NCBI GenBank assembly: GCA_050084985.1
Contig: JBITNC010000001.1
Location: 105,772,001-105,836,000 of the forward strand
DNA from: Nageia nagi
Lineage: Eukaryota > Pinophyta
Direction: 5' to 3'
Length of the DNA: 64,000 nt
Position numbers and translations under genes: made by a program. Positions 25,872 through 38,088 of the stretch are shown piece by piece (position 1 is the stretch's first letter; every line of letters begins with the position of its first letter). The notes under the pieces are model-generated. The model worked only from the letters and a program-made list of their open reading frames with translations. It was not told the origin of the DNA and searched no databases.

Positions 25872-26241
25872 ATGAAGGTATGTAGAAGTTGCTACACTGT
25901 TACGAGTAGGAATATGTAAACTAACTGCTTGATATTTGCAGAAGATAATAGTGTTGAAGCTGTCGATAGAGGATGAGAAAGCCAAGAGAAGAGCCCTCAA
26001 GCTAGTGGCTGACGTCGAAGGTATTGCAGTTTGTTTTTCTTTCTTTCTTTCTTTCTTTGTGTGTAATCTGCGCTTCAAGGCAAGTGAGAAAGAGAGGAGT
26101 GATGCAGGGGTAGATTCGGTGGCGGTGGACATGAAGGAGGGGAAGATAACCGTTGTTGGGAATGCAGATGCAGTCTATCTCACAAGGAAGCTCAGAAAGC
26201 TTGCTCCAACCGACCTGTTCACCGTCGGCCCTGCCAAGTAA
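25872..26241 (+). CDS. Small HMA-domain protein, three exons
   Basis: Predicted 72-residue protein with the ferredoxin-like fold of heavy-metal-associated (HMA) proteins, which bind or deliver metal ions or act in plant signalling. Exons are 25,872-25,877 (two codons), 25,942-26,020 and 26,108-26,241. Both introns have GT...AG ends (64 and 87 bp), and splicing restores one frame from ATG to TAA. Residues 3-9 (KIIVLKL) form strand 1, 12-27 helix 1, 32-36 and 40-46 strands 2 and 3 (VDMKEGKITVVG), and 49-60 helix 2. The protein ends TVGPAK. The loop after strand 1 reads SIEDEKAK, with no CxxC, so classical two-cysteine metal binding is absent. There is no C-terminal CaaX box. It appears intact. 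The alternative single-exon reading (25,936-26,241) would translate intron 2 and break the HMA fold. Confidence 0.85.
26040..26059 (+). repeat. (CTTT)n microsatellite in HMA intron 2
   Basis: Five ctttc-type units lie inside the second intron. They also supply its pyrimidine-rich stretch. Confidence 0.85.
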
Positions 26242-29169
26242 GACAAGTAAAAGGAAGACAATCCAGAGACTCTGCTACAGCCCCTACCCATACAAAAATA
26301 TTACAAAATACCATCCAACTGGCTGAACCATGTGCTGAATAGATCAAAATAGTAGCTTCTTAATTTGTAATTCATAGTTATAAAATAGTTAAGTAATGAC
26401 TCCTCGGTAAAACAAGTCAAATTAAATTATTTGGGTAAATTTTTGCTTTGTCAAACTCTCTTTTTTGTTTTTTTTATATTCAACATTAAAATAATAACTA
26501 AGCATCCGCTCATGGGGACTTGAAGTAGCAGGAACTAAAAACTATGCATCTAAAGAATGTAAATAAATTCTTCTAACTAGCTGTTATTGGTATGGACAAG
26601 GTTTTGGTGATTTGGATGGAAAGCATGTGGTAAATATTTTTGGATTGACGTTTTACCTATAGGAATATTTATCATGGTGATCAACAAAATAATATAATAA
26701 TAATTAAGCATTTTAATTAGATATTTATGTTGTTCAAAAATGATAATGTTTATTTCAAAAAGTATTTGAGGGTACTATGGTTAATCATGATTCTGAATTA
26801 AATTCTTCTTAGATATAATTTTTGTTTATCAATATCATGAAGAATAGTTAATATTTAATGATTTTGAATTAAAAAAGAAGAAGATTTAAATAGGTTTTTT
26901 TCTCAATTAATGATTTTGTTACATCAATATAGATCCAGTACCTATGCTTATTCATCACACTCAATTACAAATAGATTTTAAAAATTAAAGATATTTAAAA
27001 TCAAATTAGAGTACATTGCATTTCTTAATTGATTTAATTATTTTATCTAAATGAAAGCATCCTTCTTTTTATATGTTATTTATGTAGTTATTATTTTTCA
27101 TAGCTCTTTCAAAATAAATGTAATAAGTTGTATATCCCAATAATCATCTTGATCTTGTTTGGATCAATTTTGTCTACTTCAATTGAAACTATTTTCCTTA
27201 AATATACTACTTATAATATTAAAAATGAGAATCTAGACTTCTTCATGAAGAGTCGTTTCTTATATAAAATATTAAATTCTTATTCTACCTACTAATAATC
27301 ATCTTTCCATTTATTGTTACAAATCAATTGATATATCATCATAGGAAGTCAACAAAAAAATCCTCAAACTGGGAATAAAAATAAACTTCATAAGACTTTG
27401 GAATGTAAATCATACATTAATTAATATAAAGCATATAAATGGGACAATTGTATGGGGAGTACAATGTATGTCATGGCTGGTGGGAATTGAACATAGGACT
27501 CAAGATGCAGTAAGGTCCGCATGTAGCCAACTCAACCCAGAGATATACCAGCTTTTCAAATATAATTCCTTATAAAGGAATGCCTCTAGATATTAATTAA
27601 ATAACCTTTATTTGGTAATATCTTGATTCGAAATCCCATTTTATAAAAATTCTAGCATCAAATGAATTAAAGAAAATGATAAAAAATTTCTAATATAAAA
27701 TAACGAATAATAATAAAATTGTTACTATGAAGTTATATGTGTATGTCTTGTTTGTTTCATGACTATGACTATGATAACTATGAAATAAAAAAACATCATT
27801 CAAGCACTCTTTCTATGTTAAATTTGTATTATATATATTCTAAATCTAACATAATCATCCAAAATAGATTTTAAGATCATTTTAAAATTAAAATATGTGA
27901 AAATGTGGATTTATCACTTCATTTTGAATTCCTCTCTCTGTCATTGACATCCTAGATTGGGACACTATGTGTCTAATAATAAATGGGAGGTATTGCATTC
28001 CTAAGTTTCGAGGAGATAAATAAATAAATAAGGCGAATAATTTTTGTTTAACACCACCTTGGACGCCATGGGACATGCCATCCTAGTTTGGATGATGTTC
28101 GGTCAACAACGTTGTTGGTAGTCAAAACAAAATGGTGGATCTATCATCCACAAAGGCTCACGCAATAAGTTGGAAACTTGGAAGTCAACAAGCAGTTGGA
28201 GCGGCGGGGACCACGAGGTGGGTCCAATGTTCAATGGAATGAGACAAACACATACAGTAGTTTGCATTTTATCTATTACACTTTCATATTGTCCATGATA
28301 TTCATGTCATAGTTCAGGATGTTTATGATCTATTTTCAAGTACTGTCAACTCTTTCATGGTTTGTATTAGTCATAGTTAGACTTAGTGTTGAAGTGATTC
28401 ATTGTTTTTGGTATTTATAACAATTAATGAGTTATCTAAATTTAAATTCCATTTATTATTATGTAATCACAATTGCCAACAACAATAATTTTTTTTCTAT
28501 TTTAAAGTTTAATAGTTAAGATTATGATTGCTAAAGCATTAAGATAAGGATATTATTAATAAGAAAAGATCTTTTTCATATTATCAAGTTTATTTAGGTG
28601 GATTCAACAAATAAAAATATTATTCTTTGAAATGATATATAAACAAATGAGACAAAAAAAGAAGAATTCATCGACCTTGTATATAATCAACTAACTCCAC
28701 ATAAAGTGTTCAAGTTGCAAAATCCTACAAAGAAAGTGTCTTGATCATGAAGAGGGACCATTTTTTAATTAATTCTATAGAAACTTTAATACCACCCTTT
28801 AGGCAAACTACTATATTTGTAATGGAGAGCATTCCTTGGTTGGCTACCCTCTCAACTAATATTCAATTATTAGGTGTTCCCTTGAGAATGGGTAGAGTTA
28901 TCATATGGGTAATTCATGATTTGGCCCTTAATTTTTTATGATAGATTCCTAATTAAACCATCCATGGTTTCTTACTAGAACTCCCCAACTTTTTATCAAA
29001 CGTTGTTGAAAGTTAATCTTAATGTAGTTCGAAGGACAATTTATAAATGTAAGTACACTAAAGACTTGTAATACCTTGAAATATATAACCTTTTACATCC
29101 TCAAAATAGCTAACTAATGTGCCATTGTATGTACTAACTTAGATAAAAATACAAAAAATATTTGATACC
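26242..29169. other. HMA 3' flank, then sequence without recognised genes
   Basis: 26,290-26,420 is presumably 3' UTR and flank. It has a diverged second copy at 50,840-50,960. The rest is AT-rich with no supported gene. A patch at about 28,040-28,230 is richer in GC (for example agcggcggggaccacgagg) but has no open frame or known motif. The segment 27,470-27,560 (gaattgaacataggactcaag ... ccaactcaaccc) resembles 25,410-25,475 in the same orientation, possibly a short interspersed repeat. Confidence 0.4.
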
Positions 29170-29430
29170 TAGTTAACAAAAAATATCCTAACAATATATT
29201 TCTAACACTACCCTCTAATGAAAAATTGGATATCAATCCAAGCTTATGCCTAAACATGATAACCTTATCTCTATTGAGAAGTTTCTTCATTACATCAACA
29301 ACTTGTTCATTTGTAGAATAATACTCAAGGCTATTTTTTTTATGCTTAGAAACCTACCAAATATAGTGATATTTTTTTTTCCTAAAATTGAAGAAACTGA
29401 CATTCATAAAAAAAACCTAGATTTTTGAAA
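29170..29430 (-). pseudogene. Ty1/copia RNase H end and polypurine tract
   Basis: The minus strand reads LEYYSTNEQVVDVMKKLLNR, then DKVIMFRHKLGLISNFSLEG. This closely fits the copia C-terminus (LEYC-STNEQVAD-TK-L--DKF---R--LGL---SLEG). It is followed by GAGGGTAGTGTTAGAA, a polypurine tract running into a TGTTAG LTR start at about 29,207. Earlier parts of pol are missing on the right, where the LTR of the next copia element begins at about 29,425. Confidence 0.8.
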
Positions 29431-30249
29431 GGGTCTTTGTCCCTTGTACAAAATTGAGTCATTTACAATACATGTATGATATATACTAAAATAGCATAAA
29501 GTATAGACCTATAGAAAATGTAATATAACTATGACCCATTGATTACAATAAAACGCAACACCTAATATGCATACATATATCATACTGGATAACACATCTA
29601 AGGATAGAGAGTTGTGAATACAAACAAAATTCTAAATCTTTTAAATCTTCAAGTTTCCTTTGGTTTGTATGATCTGATCAGTTTTGAAAGAACAAGTATA
29701 TAAGACTAAATTCTTAATTACCCAAGATCTCATGAAAGCTCTCTAAGACATCATCACAATAGCATAATTAACACAATGACAACAATTTGACAAACTCATT
29801 AACATAAGTGACGCAAGTGATTATAGTGGTTCCTCTCACAATGGGAAGATTATTCCACTCTAATACTAGAATCCTTTACTTCTCAAGATAATTTTTACAA
29901 TGCTAAGAAGCTCTTCCTCTTTCCATCTCTCTATAAACTAATAGCATTTCTCTCCTACAAAGTTGAGTGAGTAAAAATGAGGGGAAGCCCTCTATTTATA
30001 GAAGAAATCCACACTTTGGGTTAATATCCAAGGTGCACACCAAGACCCAATAGATAAGCTTTCCCATTATCCTAAGGATAAGCATGCCTTACAAGTGGGT
30101 TGTGTGTGGATCAAGTCTCCTTAATTCTTTATTCATTTAAGAGAATAATATTAGGAAGGTTACATTTGTTTCTAGATACCTAAAATAGTATGCATTAGAT
30201 AGTTTAACACTCCTTCTTAATGCAATATTGGGGTTAGAGAGAAGAGAAG

Positions 30250-30345
<96 letters not shown>

Positions 30346-31035
30346 CTCCTCCATAATAGATACAAGCAAAGATGAGAACTTTGACATCATTGAGAAGTAA
30401 CATGAATCTAAACAAGGCTCAATACTTTACCATTTAATAATGGTTTATAATACAATCATTAATCACAACTAATTTCAATGTATAAAGTAGTCATTCAACA
30501 ACAAGTTAACATGATGAGCCTCCATGAGTTTGCCCACTCAAAGTAGGTAACCTATACTCTTAAGAAGAAACCTACAAGGTACAAGTAGCTCACAAACAAA
30601 ATCAATCATATGCATCATATAAACATTAATATCATCATAAGATAGATGAATCAAGTAATACCTTTCATAAATTGATCAATGGTGCACTATAAGTTATCAC
30701 GAAGATGACAAGCCAATACTCATAGTCACCTATTGTCTAGAAAAATATGTGTTGATCAACCTCAAAGAATAGAGCATAAGAACATATGAGTTTCTCACAT
30801 ATGGATAACTTAATAGTGCTAAAAAATACATATTGGTTCCTCACATATGGATAATTGAAATAGTGCTAGTAAAAGCCATCATATGCTCAAAAAATCTACA
30901 ACTAGTTTCTCACATGAAGAAAACTAACCATGAAGGTGTACAAAAGAGATCAACACTATAAAACCATAAAATCCTCCTAGGGATGAAGTAATCACCACAT
31001 AAATTAATTTCATAATAATTTAACCTTCAATATTC
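29425..31035 (-). repeat. Probable 3' LTR of the 31-43 kb copia element
   Basis: Lies directly after the RNase H end and the purine-rich AAAAGGGAATATTGAAGG (minus strand, about 31,030). On the minus strand CTATAAATAGAGGG near 29,995 is a good TATA box, followed by an R-like CAACTTTGTAGGAGAG. The outer edge is inferred from where the neighbouring copia remnant stops. No second LTR was found on the right, so this stays an inference. Confidence 0.5.
30252..30342. repeat. (GA)n microsatellite
   Basis: About 45 uninterrupted GA dinucleotides. The minus-strand open frame across it (LSLSLS...) is an artefact. Confidence 0.97.
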
Positions 31036-31039
31036 CCTT

Positions 31040-32130
31040 TTCACTAACCTAATATAATCCCTAATCTTGCAAAATAAAGCTTCAGGAAGGGGCTTCATGA
31101 ACAAGTCAACAGAGTTAAGGATCGATGGAAAATACTGCAATTGTAGGACACCATATATTTTTTCCTTTGATAGAAAATAGGGTTCTTTACCAATGTAATA
31201 ATCTAATAATTATCTAAATAAATTTGATATGAGTGAGCCTTATCATACCCAATTTGTTTCAAAAGATGCCTCAACCAAGTGGCTTTCTAAGTTGTGACTA
31301 ACATGGTTCAATATTTTTCCTTTATGGTCAAGAGAGAAGTAGTAGGATGCTTCTTGGAATCTCAAGAGATAGCACCTAAACTAATGCTAAACACATAAGC
31401 AAAGGTTGATTTCTTTTCATCTTTATCTCCTCCATAGTTAGAATTTGAGTACCTTGAGTGAAAAAATGAGGGTAACTTGGAATAATTGAGAGCAAGATCC
31501 TTTGTTCTCATAAAATACCTCAAGATTTACTTAACAACATTGAGATGCTCAACATACCATTTTTGCATAAAGTATGTCATAAGATTTACTATAAAGATAA
31601 TATATAGCCTAGATAAAGTTCAATAAAGTAGATTGCTAATTAATTTCCTATAAAATGTCACATTTGCCAACTGAGAGTTGAAGCTAAGAGAAAGAGTGAT
31701 TCCATGAGAGATTGGGATTGTAGTAGGTTTCGACTCCTCTATTCCAAACTTTTACAATATATTTAAGATATACTTAGATTAACTAAGGTAAGTATAATCC
31801 TTGTATTGGTACACTTGCATTCCAAGGTAGTTGTGTAAAAAACCAAGATTAGTTATTTCAAATATTGCCTTGAATTTGGATATGCACTCTTGGATGATTT
31901 CATTATTATTTTTGTGATTAAAATATCATCCACATAAGGAATAATTAAGATCAAGTCTTTTTTCTAATTGATCACATATATATCTTAATCAAAAAAGCAC
32001 TTGGAGAACCCAATATCCACAAAGTATCCTAAAAGCTTTTTGTACCAAACTCTAGGTGCTTGCTTAAGTTCATACAAGAACTTCTTTAGCTTGCACACAA
32101 GGGATTATTTATCTTCCATAAAAAAGCTTT
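31040..32130 (-). pseudogene. Ty1/copia RT and RNase H, downstream half
   Basis: On the minus strand, from the right edge, the frame reads [20 protein letters not shown], then [23 protein letters not shown] (catalytic YVDD near 31,925), and the RNase H part, ending LPEALFCKIRDYIR near 31,045. Stops and shifts show decay. The segment continues directly from the upstream half at 41,705-43,000. The two halves are separated by the inserted LTR element. Confidence 0.85.
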
Positions 32131-32928
32131 TGATATGTGTTTTGGTATCACCTAGGGTTTTATTCTAAATGAAATAAAATCACATAAATATTTACTATAC
32201 AATTTATCTAAGCTAAATAACTCAAACAAACATATATGAATGGGGGAATATCTTAGTCCAGTGATAGAATAATGAAATTACATTGATGTTTAGATGTAAA
32301 ATGAAGCTACATGTACTAAACAAAAAGGAATCAATTCAAAGAAAAATACATGTGTGTCCCTACTTGTATTTATGTTGAGGATATGATGGAAACATTTATC
32401 GAAGAATAATGACCTTGTTGTGTGAACCCCAAGGCCAAATACAAAAAAAACATGAGCATAGACGTAGATCACTCAAACCTCAACATGGGGATGAATATCA
32501 ATGTGAGTATGAACATTCTTGAGGAATTAGATTTTCCAATAAGGATTGATGATAATAGATGTGATGATAAGTCAAATCAAGTATATGATTACGAAAGTGG
32601 ATAACAAATATATGCTCAAGTGATAACAAGATTCTAGTCTCAATAGGTGGCATTTCAAAAAACCCAAGTGTAGGGTATTGACTATGAAGATATAATCTTG
32701 ACATGCTTTCCATAGGTTAGAGATACTTACATTTATATAAATCATGATTCACCATTTTACCCCTTAAATATTGGTTGAATTCATTTCAATGTATCTAAAA
32801 TAAAAAACATAAGAACATAACCTAAGAAATATGTGATAATATACTAAAATATGAGTAAATGTAATTAAATGTATATGTAAAGTTGCACTTAAGTGGGACT
32901 GTATTAAGGGGACCACTTTTATGTGTCA
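32131..32928 (-). repeat. 3' LTR of the PMD-bearing element
   Basis: Direct repeat of 40,909-41,704. The two share tatcacc.agggttttattcta near one end and gtaaagttgcac.taagtggga near the other. On the minus strand TTATATAAATG (about 32,735) could be the LTR TATA box. Confidence 0.9.
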
Positions 32929-32945
32929 ACTTATGCCCTCTTTAT
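32929..32945 (-). other. Polypurine tract
   Basis: Minus strand AAAGAGGGCATAAGT precedes the 3' LTR. The young copy has AAAGTGGGGCATC at the same place (60,321-60,340). Confidence 0.65.
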
Positions 32946-33379
32946 AAGTATAATGAAATTGAATCTTGAAATGATATTATTATTGCAAAGGAAGTAAATG
33001 TAAAGAGAGGAAAATTTGACACTTCTTTGGTTTAGTTGTTCAGATCATCAAGGATTTGATGATGTATATTGCTGCCCCTTTGTCTTGGTTATGAGATGTA
33101 ATGGCTTGCATATAGTAGAATCAACCAAGATTAAAGAATGAAATCTAAAAATGAGAGGCACATACTTTCAATAACATATATGATTGTTAACTCATAAAAG
33201 GTATAACAATGAATAGTAAGAGAGAACATCATAGCATTTCATCAAATGATATAGCAATAATAGAGCAAGGATGAAATTAATATAATATGTAGACATTGTA
33301 TTGAGAACATTAAATATAGAAATAATCAATATTTTATTCTTAAATGCATACATAAGAAATCATGATAAAGATGTGTCCA

Positions 33380-33720
33380 CATTATCGTGGGATGCATGCC
33401 CCATTCCTAGATGGAACACATGAAAACAAAATCATATATGTTAACATCATCATGATGTACATGCCCCATTATTAGATGCAACATAAGAATCAAGAAGGAT
33501 AACATGGTGACAGTTATTTGAGACCTAATCGACAAATATGACTCAAAGACATGGTTGGTTTGAATATTTATGAACCATGTTATATGGTATGTCATTCATT
33601 TTCATGAGGTACATACCCCATTCTTAGATGTGATTTAAGAATGATGGTTAGTTGAGACCCAACCAACAAAGGTGACTCAAAGATGATTAGTTTGAATATT
33701 TCCTAATCATGAAAATGATT
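33380..33720. repeat. Tandem repeat next to the LTR, about 60-150 bp units
   Basis: Three diverged units begin near 33,391, 33,453 and 33,606 with the phrase (c/t)atgccccatt.ctagatg. The last two continue with gagaccya.(a/t)cgacaaa.atgactcaaaga and ggtttgaatatt. The opening phrase also resembles the base sequence flanking the LTR at 60,318-60,345. Confidence 0.75.
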
Positions 33721-34299
33721 AAATGTAAAGTATTAATAAGGATAGGAATATTCCCTATGACTTACCCACTATGTTAATGTGTTGTTATTTAGCCTAATTA
33801 ATACCTTTGTAACCCAACATATGTGCTAGGTGCAATGCATGCTAGTGCATTTGCACTAAATATTTCTATTGTTGAAACTACAATAAGTAGCATGATATAT
33901 GATTTCTAAAAAAGATATTTTCATACCTAATAATCAATGCTAATAGAGTGCTTGATTTTGTGACAAATAGCTTGGACCCAAGAATGAACGTGTGAAGACC
34001 ACATCATTATTCAATTGGATGTCTATCTATGCCTAAAACAAAATTATTCTCCAAGAAATGTTAATTATATATTAAGTTTTAAACCACATGTAGTTGGAGG
34101 GTTTGTGATTTTTAGGCTAAGGATGTGAATGCTAAGGGATGATAACATGGACAGTAATGTGAGCATAGATGTGAAGGTATGTTATGATTTTGGTTGTGAA
34201 ATATTTTGGCGCTTGATTCAAATGTCATGATTAGAAGGATTTTCATATTTTAGAGATAGAGAAGGTAGTAAAGGTTAGATAATTGGCATTTTCCACATT

Positions 34300-34460
34300 A
34301 ACTATGTCCTAATTAGAGTTTAAATAGGCTAGGATAGTGACTTATTTGTCACTTTCACTATTTGAATCTTGAGCTCTAGTCTAGGAAGGATTGGGTGAGC
34401 TTATTGAGATGATTTGGAGCATTGCGAGTTATCAACATTGCTAGGTAAGTTATTTTATTT
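34300..34460 (+). promoter_or_regulatory. Decayed PMD promoter and 5' leader
   Basis: Aligns in order with 62,405-62,500 of the young copy. ttatttgtcactttcactat and gagctctagtctag correspond to tcatttgttcaccctgtcat and gagcactctagag. TTTAAATAGG at about 34,317 stands where the young copy has TATAAAAGG. This shows that the PMD gene and its own promoter travelled together. Confidence 0.55.
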
Positions 34461-35029
34461 ATGAATTAAAATGATTTATGTTAGTTTTATTATTTTTTCT
34501 AGAGTTTTTAATCCAATTATTCATTTTAGGATGAATATTATGAACTAAGATAATCATAAGGCCTACCTCTTGCAACACAATAGAGTTTCAACACATGTGG
34601 TGAGTACCTAAGACCAAAATAATATTTTTATTTCATCAAATTTTAACTTAAATAGGTGAAATGGGAAAAATCATGGGTTCTAAGGTAGGATTGTTTAATA
34701 TAGGGCCTAGTCGATTTTGGGTTAAGAGGGTGTGTTTTGCACAAAGATGATATTTTTACTAGGTTGCAATGGTGAAGGGAGTTTGAACCTAATTTTCAAA
34801 AAAATTTGTCACAAAAAGCCCAATGTAGGAATTAACATTAATGCAGGTATTGGTGTGGTAGACTTTATTTTGAGATGGGGAAATGGCTATCCTATTGTGG
34901 TGTTTATTTATGTGTGCTAGAAATAATTTAATAAAATTGTTGTATTATGATTTAACTAAAATTAGATCAAGAATTAATGTGTACCTTGTTGATTTGTGCT
35001 TGGAATGTCACCAATTCTTCATGGAGCTC

Positions 35030-36950
35030 AAGCTTATGTCTCAAAGCTAGAAGAAGTTCCTAGTAATGAAGGATAAATTCATGGATGAGGAGATGGATAT
35101 ATTACAACATGTTGGTATGGGATGACTCCTGCATGCTCCATATGTTTGAGTGGATAAGAAGCTACCTACAACCCTGATGGAGAGATGGTCTGAGAGGATC
35201 AACACTTTCCATCTTCCTATTGGGTAGATCACCATAGTGCCAAAGGATATTCATGGGATCCTATGGGTGCTTATGAAGGGGTGGCCCATATTATTACAAA
35301 AGGGGATGAATGATGAATAATGCAAATGTTTGACTAATAAAATTATAGGCTTTGAAAAGTATCATAAAGGAAAGAAGGGTGCCTTCCTTCATCATGCTTT
35401 CAAGAGAAAGATGAAGAGGTTTAGGTAGGTTTGGTTGGTTATGGATGCATGCATCAATAGTATCATATATCTAGATAAAAATCATGAGGTCTTTCCAGTT
35501 GGATTGATACCAATGGTCTATAAGATGATATAGGTTCATTGATATGCATGGGTACCTTATATTATAGCTTAGATCTACCATGATTTGCATAACTTCATCA
35601 TGGTGTAGAAAAGTAGAAAGAGAGTGGCATATTAATTTATGATACAATGTTGGGCGTACAAGCATGTTACCATGGTTAGACCTAGAGAGATTCTTCTACA
35701 TGGGATAGATCTCAATCATCCTATGTGGTATCGATGGGCCAAGCATGGAATGATCATACGGGTCCATAAGATCATGGAGGCTTATAGGAAAGTCATTGAT
35801 GGATTGATGGGTGGTAGGTAACTTACCATGCATGTTTTAGTTTCATGGGTTATTGATTAAGAGAGAAGACTAACATGTGATTTTAGTTTTATAAGAGATG
35901 TTATTTACAAACATTATGCAAGGTTACCTTATTGGCCTAATGATCCAAGGGGTGAGCTAGATTAGCAGCACACACTGGGCTACTTGTAAAAATGTAAGAC
36001 CTTCATGGAGCCTTATATACTTAATAGGATCATGATGCAAATTGATAAGAGATAGGGCATTCCAAAATTTGTAGTGGGGATAAGGAGATATAGGGCACAT
36101 AACCCTAATTTGCACTAAACACCTCCCAAGTGGGTGGAGGAGTGGAAACCTCCCAAGACCATGGGTTGGGGAGTGACTTACATAATGAGAGGGATGAGGA
36201 CCCTAATTGAACATGTATTTTTATCAATCCTACTTGACATGGTGGGCTAAAGTGAGACCCAATACACTCAAATTATATGGAATGGAGTGGTTGGTGGAGG
36301 TTGTTGAGGGAGAGGTATAAGAAGGAGAAGAAGAAGAAGGGGATGATGAGGAAGAGGAAGATGTGTGGGTAGAGGAGCTACCATAATAGAAAGAGAAAGG
36401 AGGATGGAATGTTTTGATTAGGATTCATATCACAGATACACAATAAAAGCTCAAGATAAGCTTAGTAAGTATATTTATTTATGTACTTGCAAGTTAATAT
36501 TCATGTAATAATAATATAACTAACATACATGTTTTATTTTAGTTTTATAGATTAAACTAAGTTGGTATAGGAATTTGAAAAAGTAATAAGATAACAAGTG
36601 GAGGACATACTAGTGAGCGTAAAGGAGGAGATTGCTATGAAGGACCAAGAGATAGAGGGGCTAAAGGTGATATTGATAGCTCTAGATCAGAGTATGGAGA
36701 CACTGTGAAGATGCATCAGGATTCCCATGACTATAACTTCATAAGGATTATGGACCATGTGATTGAGTAGAACAAGAATATAAAATACCTATTGAGTGAG
36801 AAGGGATACCTACAATCTTAGTTTGTAGCTTTGAAGGAGCAAATTAGACTAAAGAGGCCAAGTTTGAGAAGGATGACCTCTAAGTCTAAGAGCTTCAAGA
36901 GTGCTAGTCTAGTCACCGTTGGTACCACTAGCAATGTTAGCATAGGGAAT
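35030..36950 (+). pseudogene. Decayed plant mobile domain (PMD) gene
   Basis: PMD (aminotransferase-like plant mobile domain) proteins include host MAIN/MAIL1 and many transposon-encoded relatives; no enzyme activity is established for them. Here the plus strand retains LMERWSERINTFHLPIG (about 35,178), HEVFPVGLIPMVYKMI (35,483), IYHDLHNF (35,573) and IQCWAYKHVTMVRPREILL (35,640). These match the intact protein's LMERWDPNSNTFHLPTG, SETFPVGMIPIIQDM, LYHDLHGF and LQVWAYEHITISRPTIL. A MEPY...IPK block follows near 36,010-36,065, then an acidic stretch (about 36,320-36,375) and a coiled-coil-like VEDILVSVKEEIAMKDQEIE (about 36,600). Numerous stops and shifts make it a pseudogene. It lies antisense to the element's gag. 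Confidence 0.85.
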
Positions 36951-38040
36951 TGACCTAGGTGTGGTTGGATGCTTGGATGTATATTTTGGAAAAGATAATT
37001 TAATACCACATTTTTTATTAATATAATTGAAAGATATTATTATCTATACTGAAAATGTGTTATTAAATGGGAATGATTTGCTTAGGAATTTATACTTGTT
37101 TTGGATTGGCTAAGTGTTAGGATATGTGTGGTTATTGGGTATTTATGTTATGTAATGATTAAATAATTAATATAATAGCTTATACATTACTTTAAGGGTA
37201 TTAGATATATATATATAAAGTAAATTAAACCCAACATGAGTGTTGGCATTTTTAAGGAATTAATATATTTGGTTGTGAATTATCAGGTCTTGATAACATA
37301 AAGGAATAAAAGTTATGGTTTAGACATGGGAAAGTGATTCATCATACTTGTATTTAAGAAAATGTGAAGGTAAAAAATGAATCTGAGTGCCCAAAATGGA
37401 TTTAAAGATGTATTTCAAAGTGAAACCATGTTCATGCTACTAGAAATAAATATGAGAGACAAGAAGTTTTTGATTGTGTGAAAAATATGGTAAGGAACCC
37501 AATGCAAGCACTAGTATAACAAATAGAAAATGGAGCTACGTATGACCTCTCTAGCATTAGTTTGATCCTCCAAGAATGTTTGGACCTACTAAAATGATGA
37601 TAGGTTGAGAAACTTATAGATGGACCTAAACAAAAAATTATCAAATGGAACTAGACTAAGTTTTTTCTTAGAAAATGATTACAAACCCAAAAAAGGCATA
37701 GGTTATGTCCTCTAAAAGAATATGAATGGTATCAATGTACTATTGCCTTCCTAAGATTTAGAAGGAAGACCATTGCACACATTGATGCTAGTGTCTATGC
37801 ATAGATACAAAGGGATATGTGGATATGATTCCTAATATTTAATAGATGTCCCTAATTTGGCAAAGATAAAAACAAAAATAGGTGGATTGCATCCTAGCAT
37901 GAGTGCAAGGATCTAGTAGAAATTTGATCACAAAACCAAAATAAAAATATTTATACTACTACATATATATATATCAAAAAACTATGAATGATAAGAGCAT
38001 GAATAATAATATGTACCTTTTTACTAAGGTGGAGGAAGAG
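36951..38040. other. Internal region without recognised domains
   Basis: Lies between the PMD pseudogene and the 3' end of gag, where pol would be expected on the minus strand. I read both strands and saw no protease, RT, RNase H or integrase motif. Confidence 0.5.
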
Positions 38041-38088
38041 TACTCATGAAGTTGACACTTATGTTTGATGACATGGCTTTGATAAAAT

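Noticed and set aside
30137-30415. Minus-strand open frame of 92 codons with a long LSLSLS run
   Set aside because: It is the translation of the (GA)n microsatellite with random flanks.
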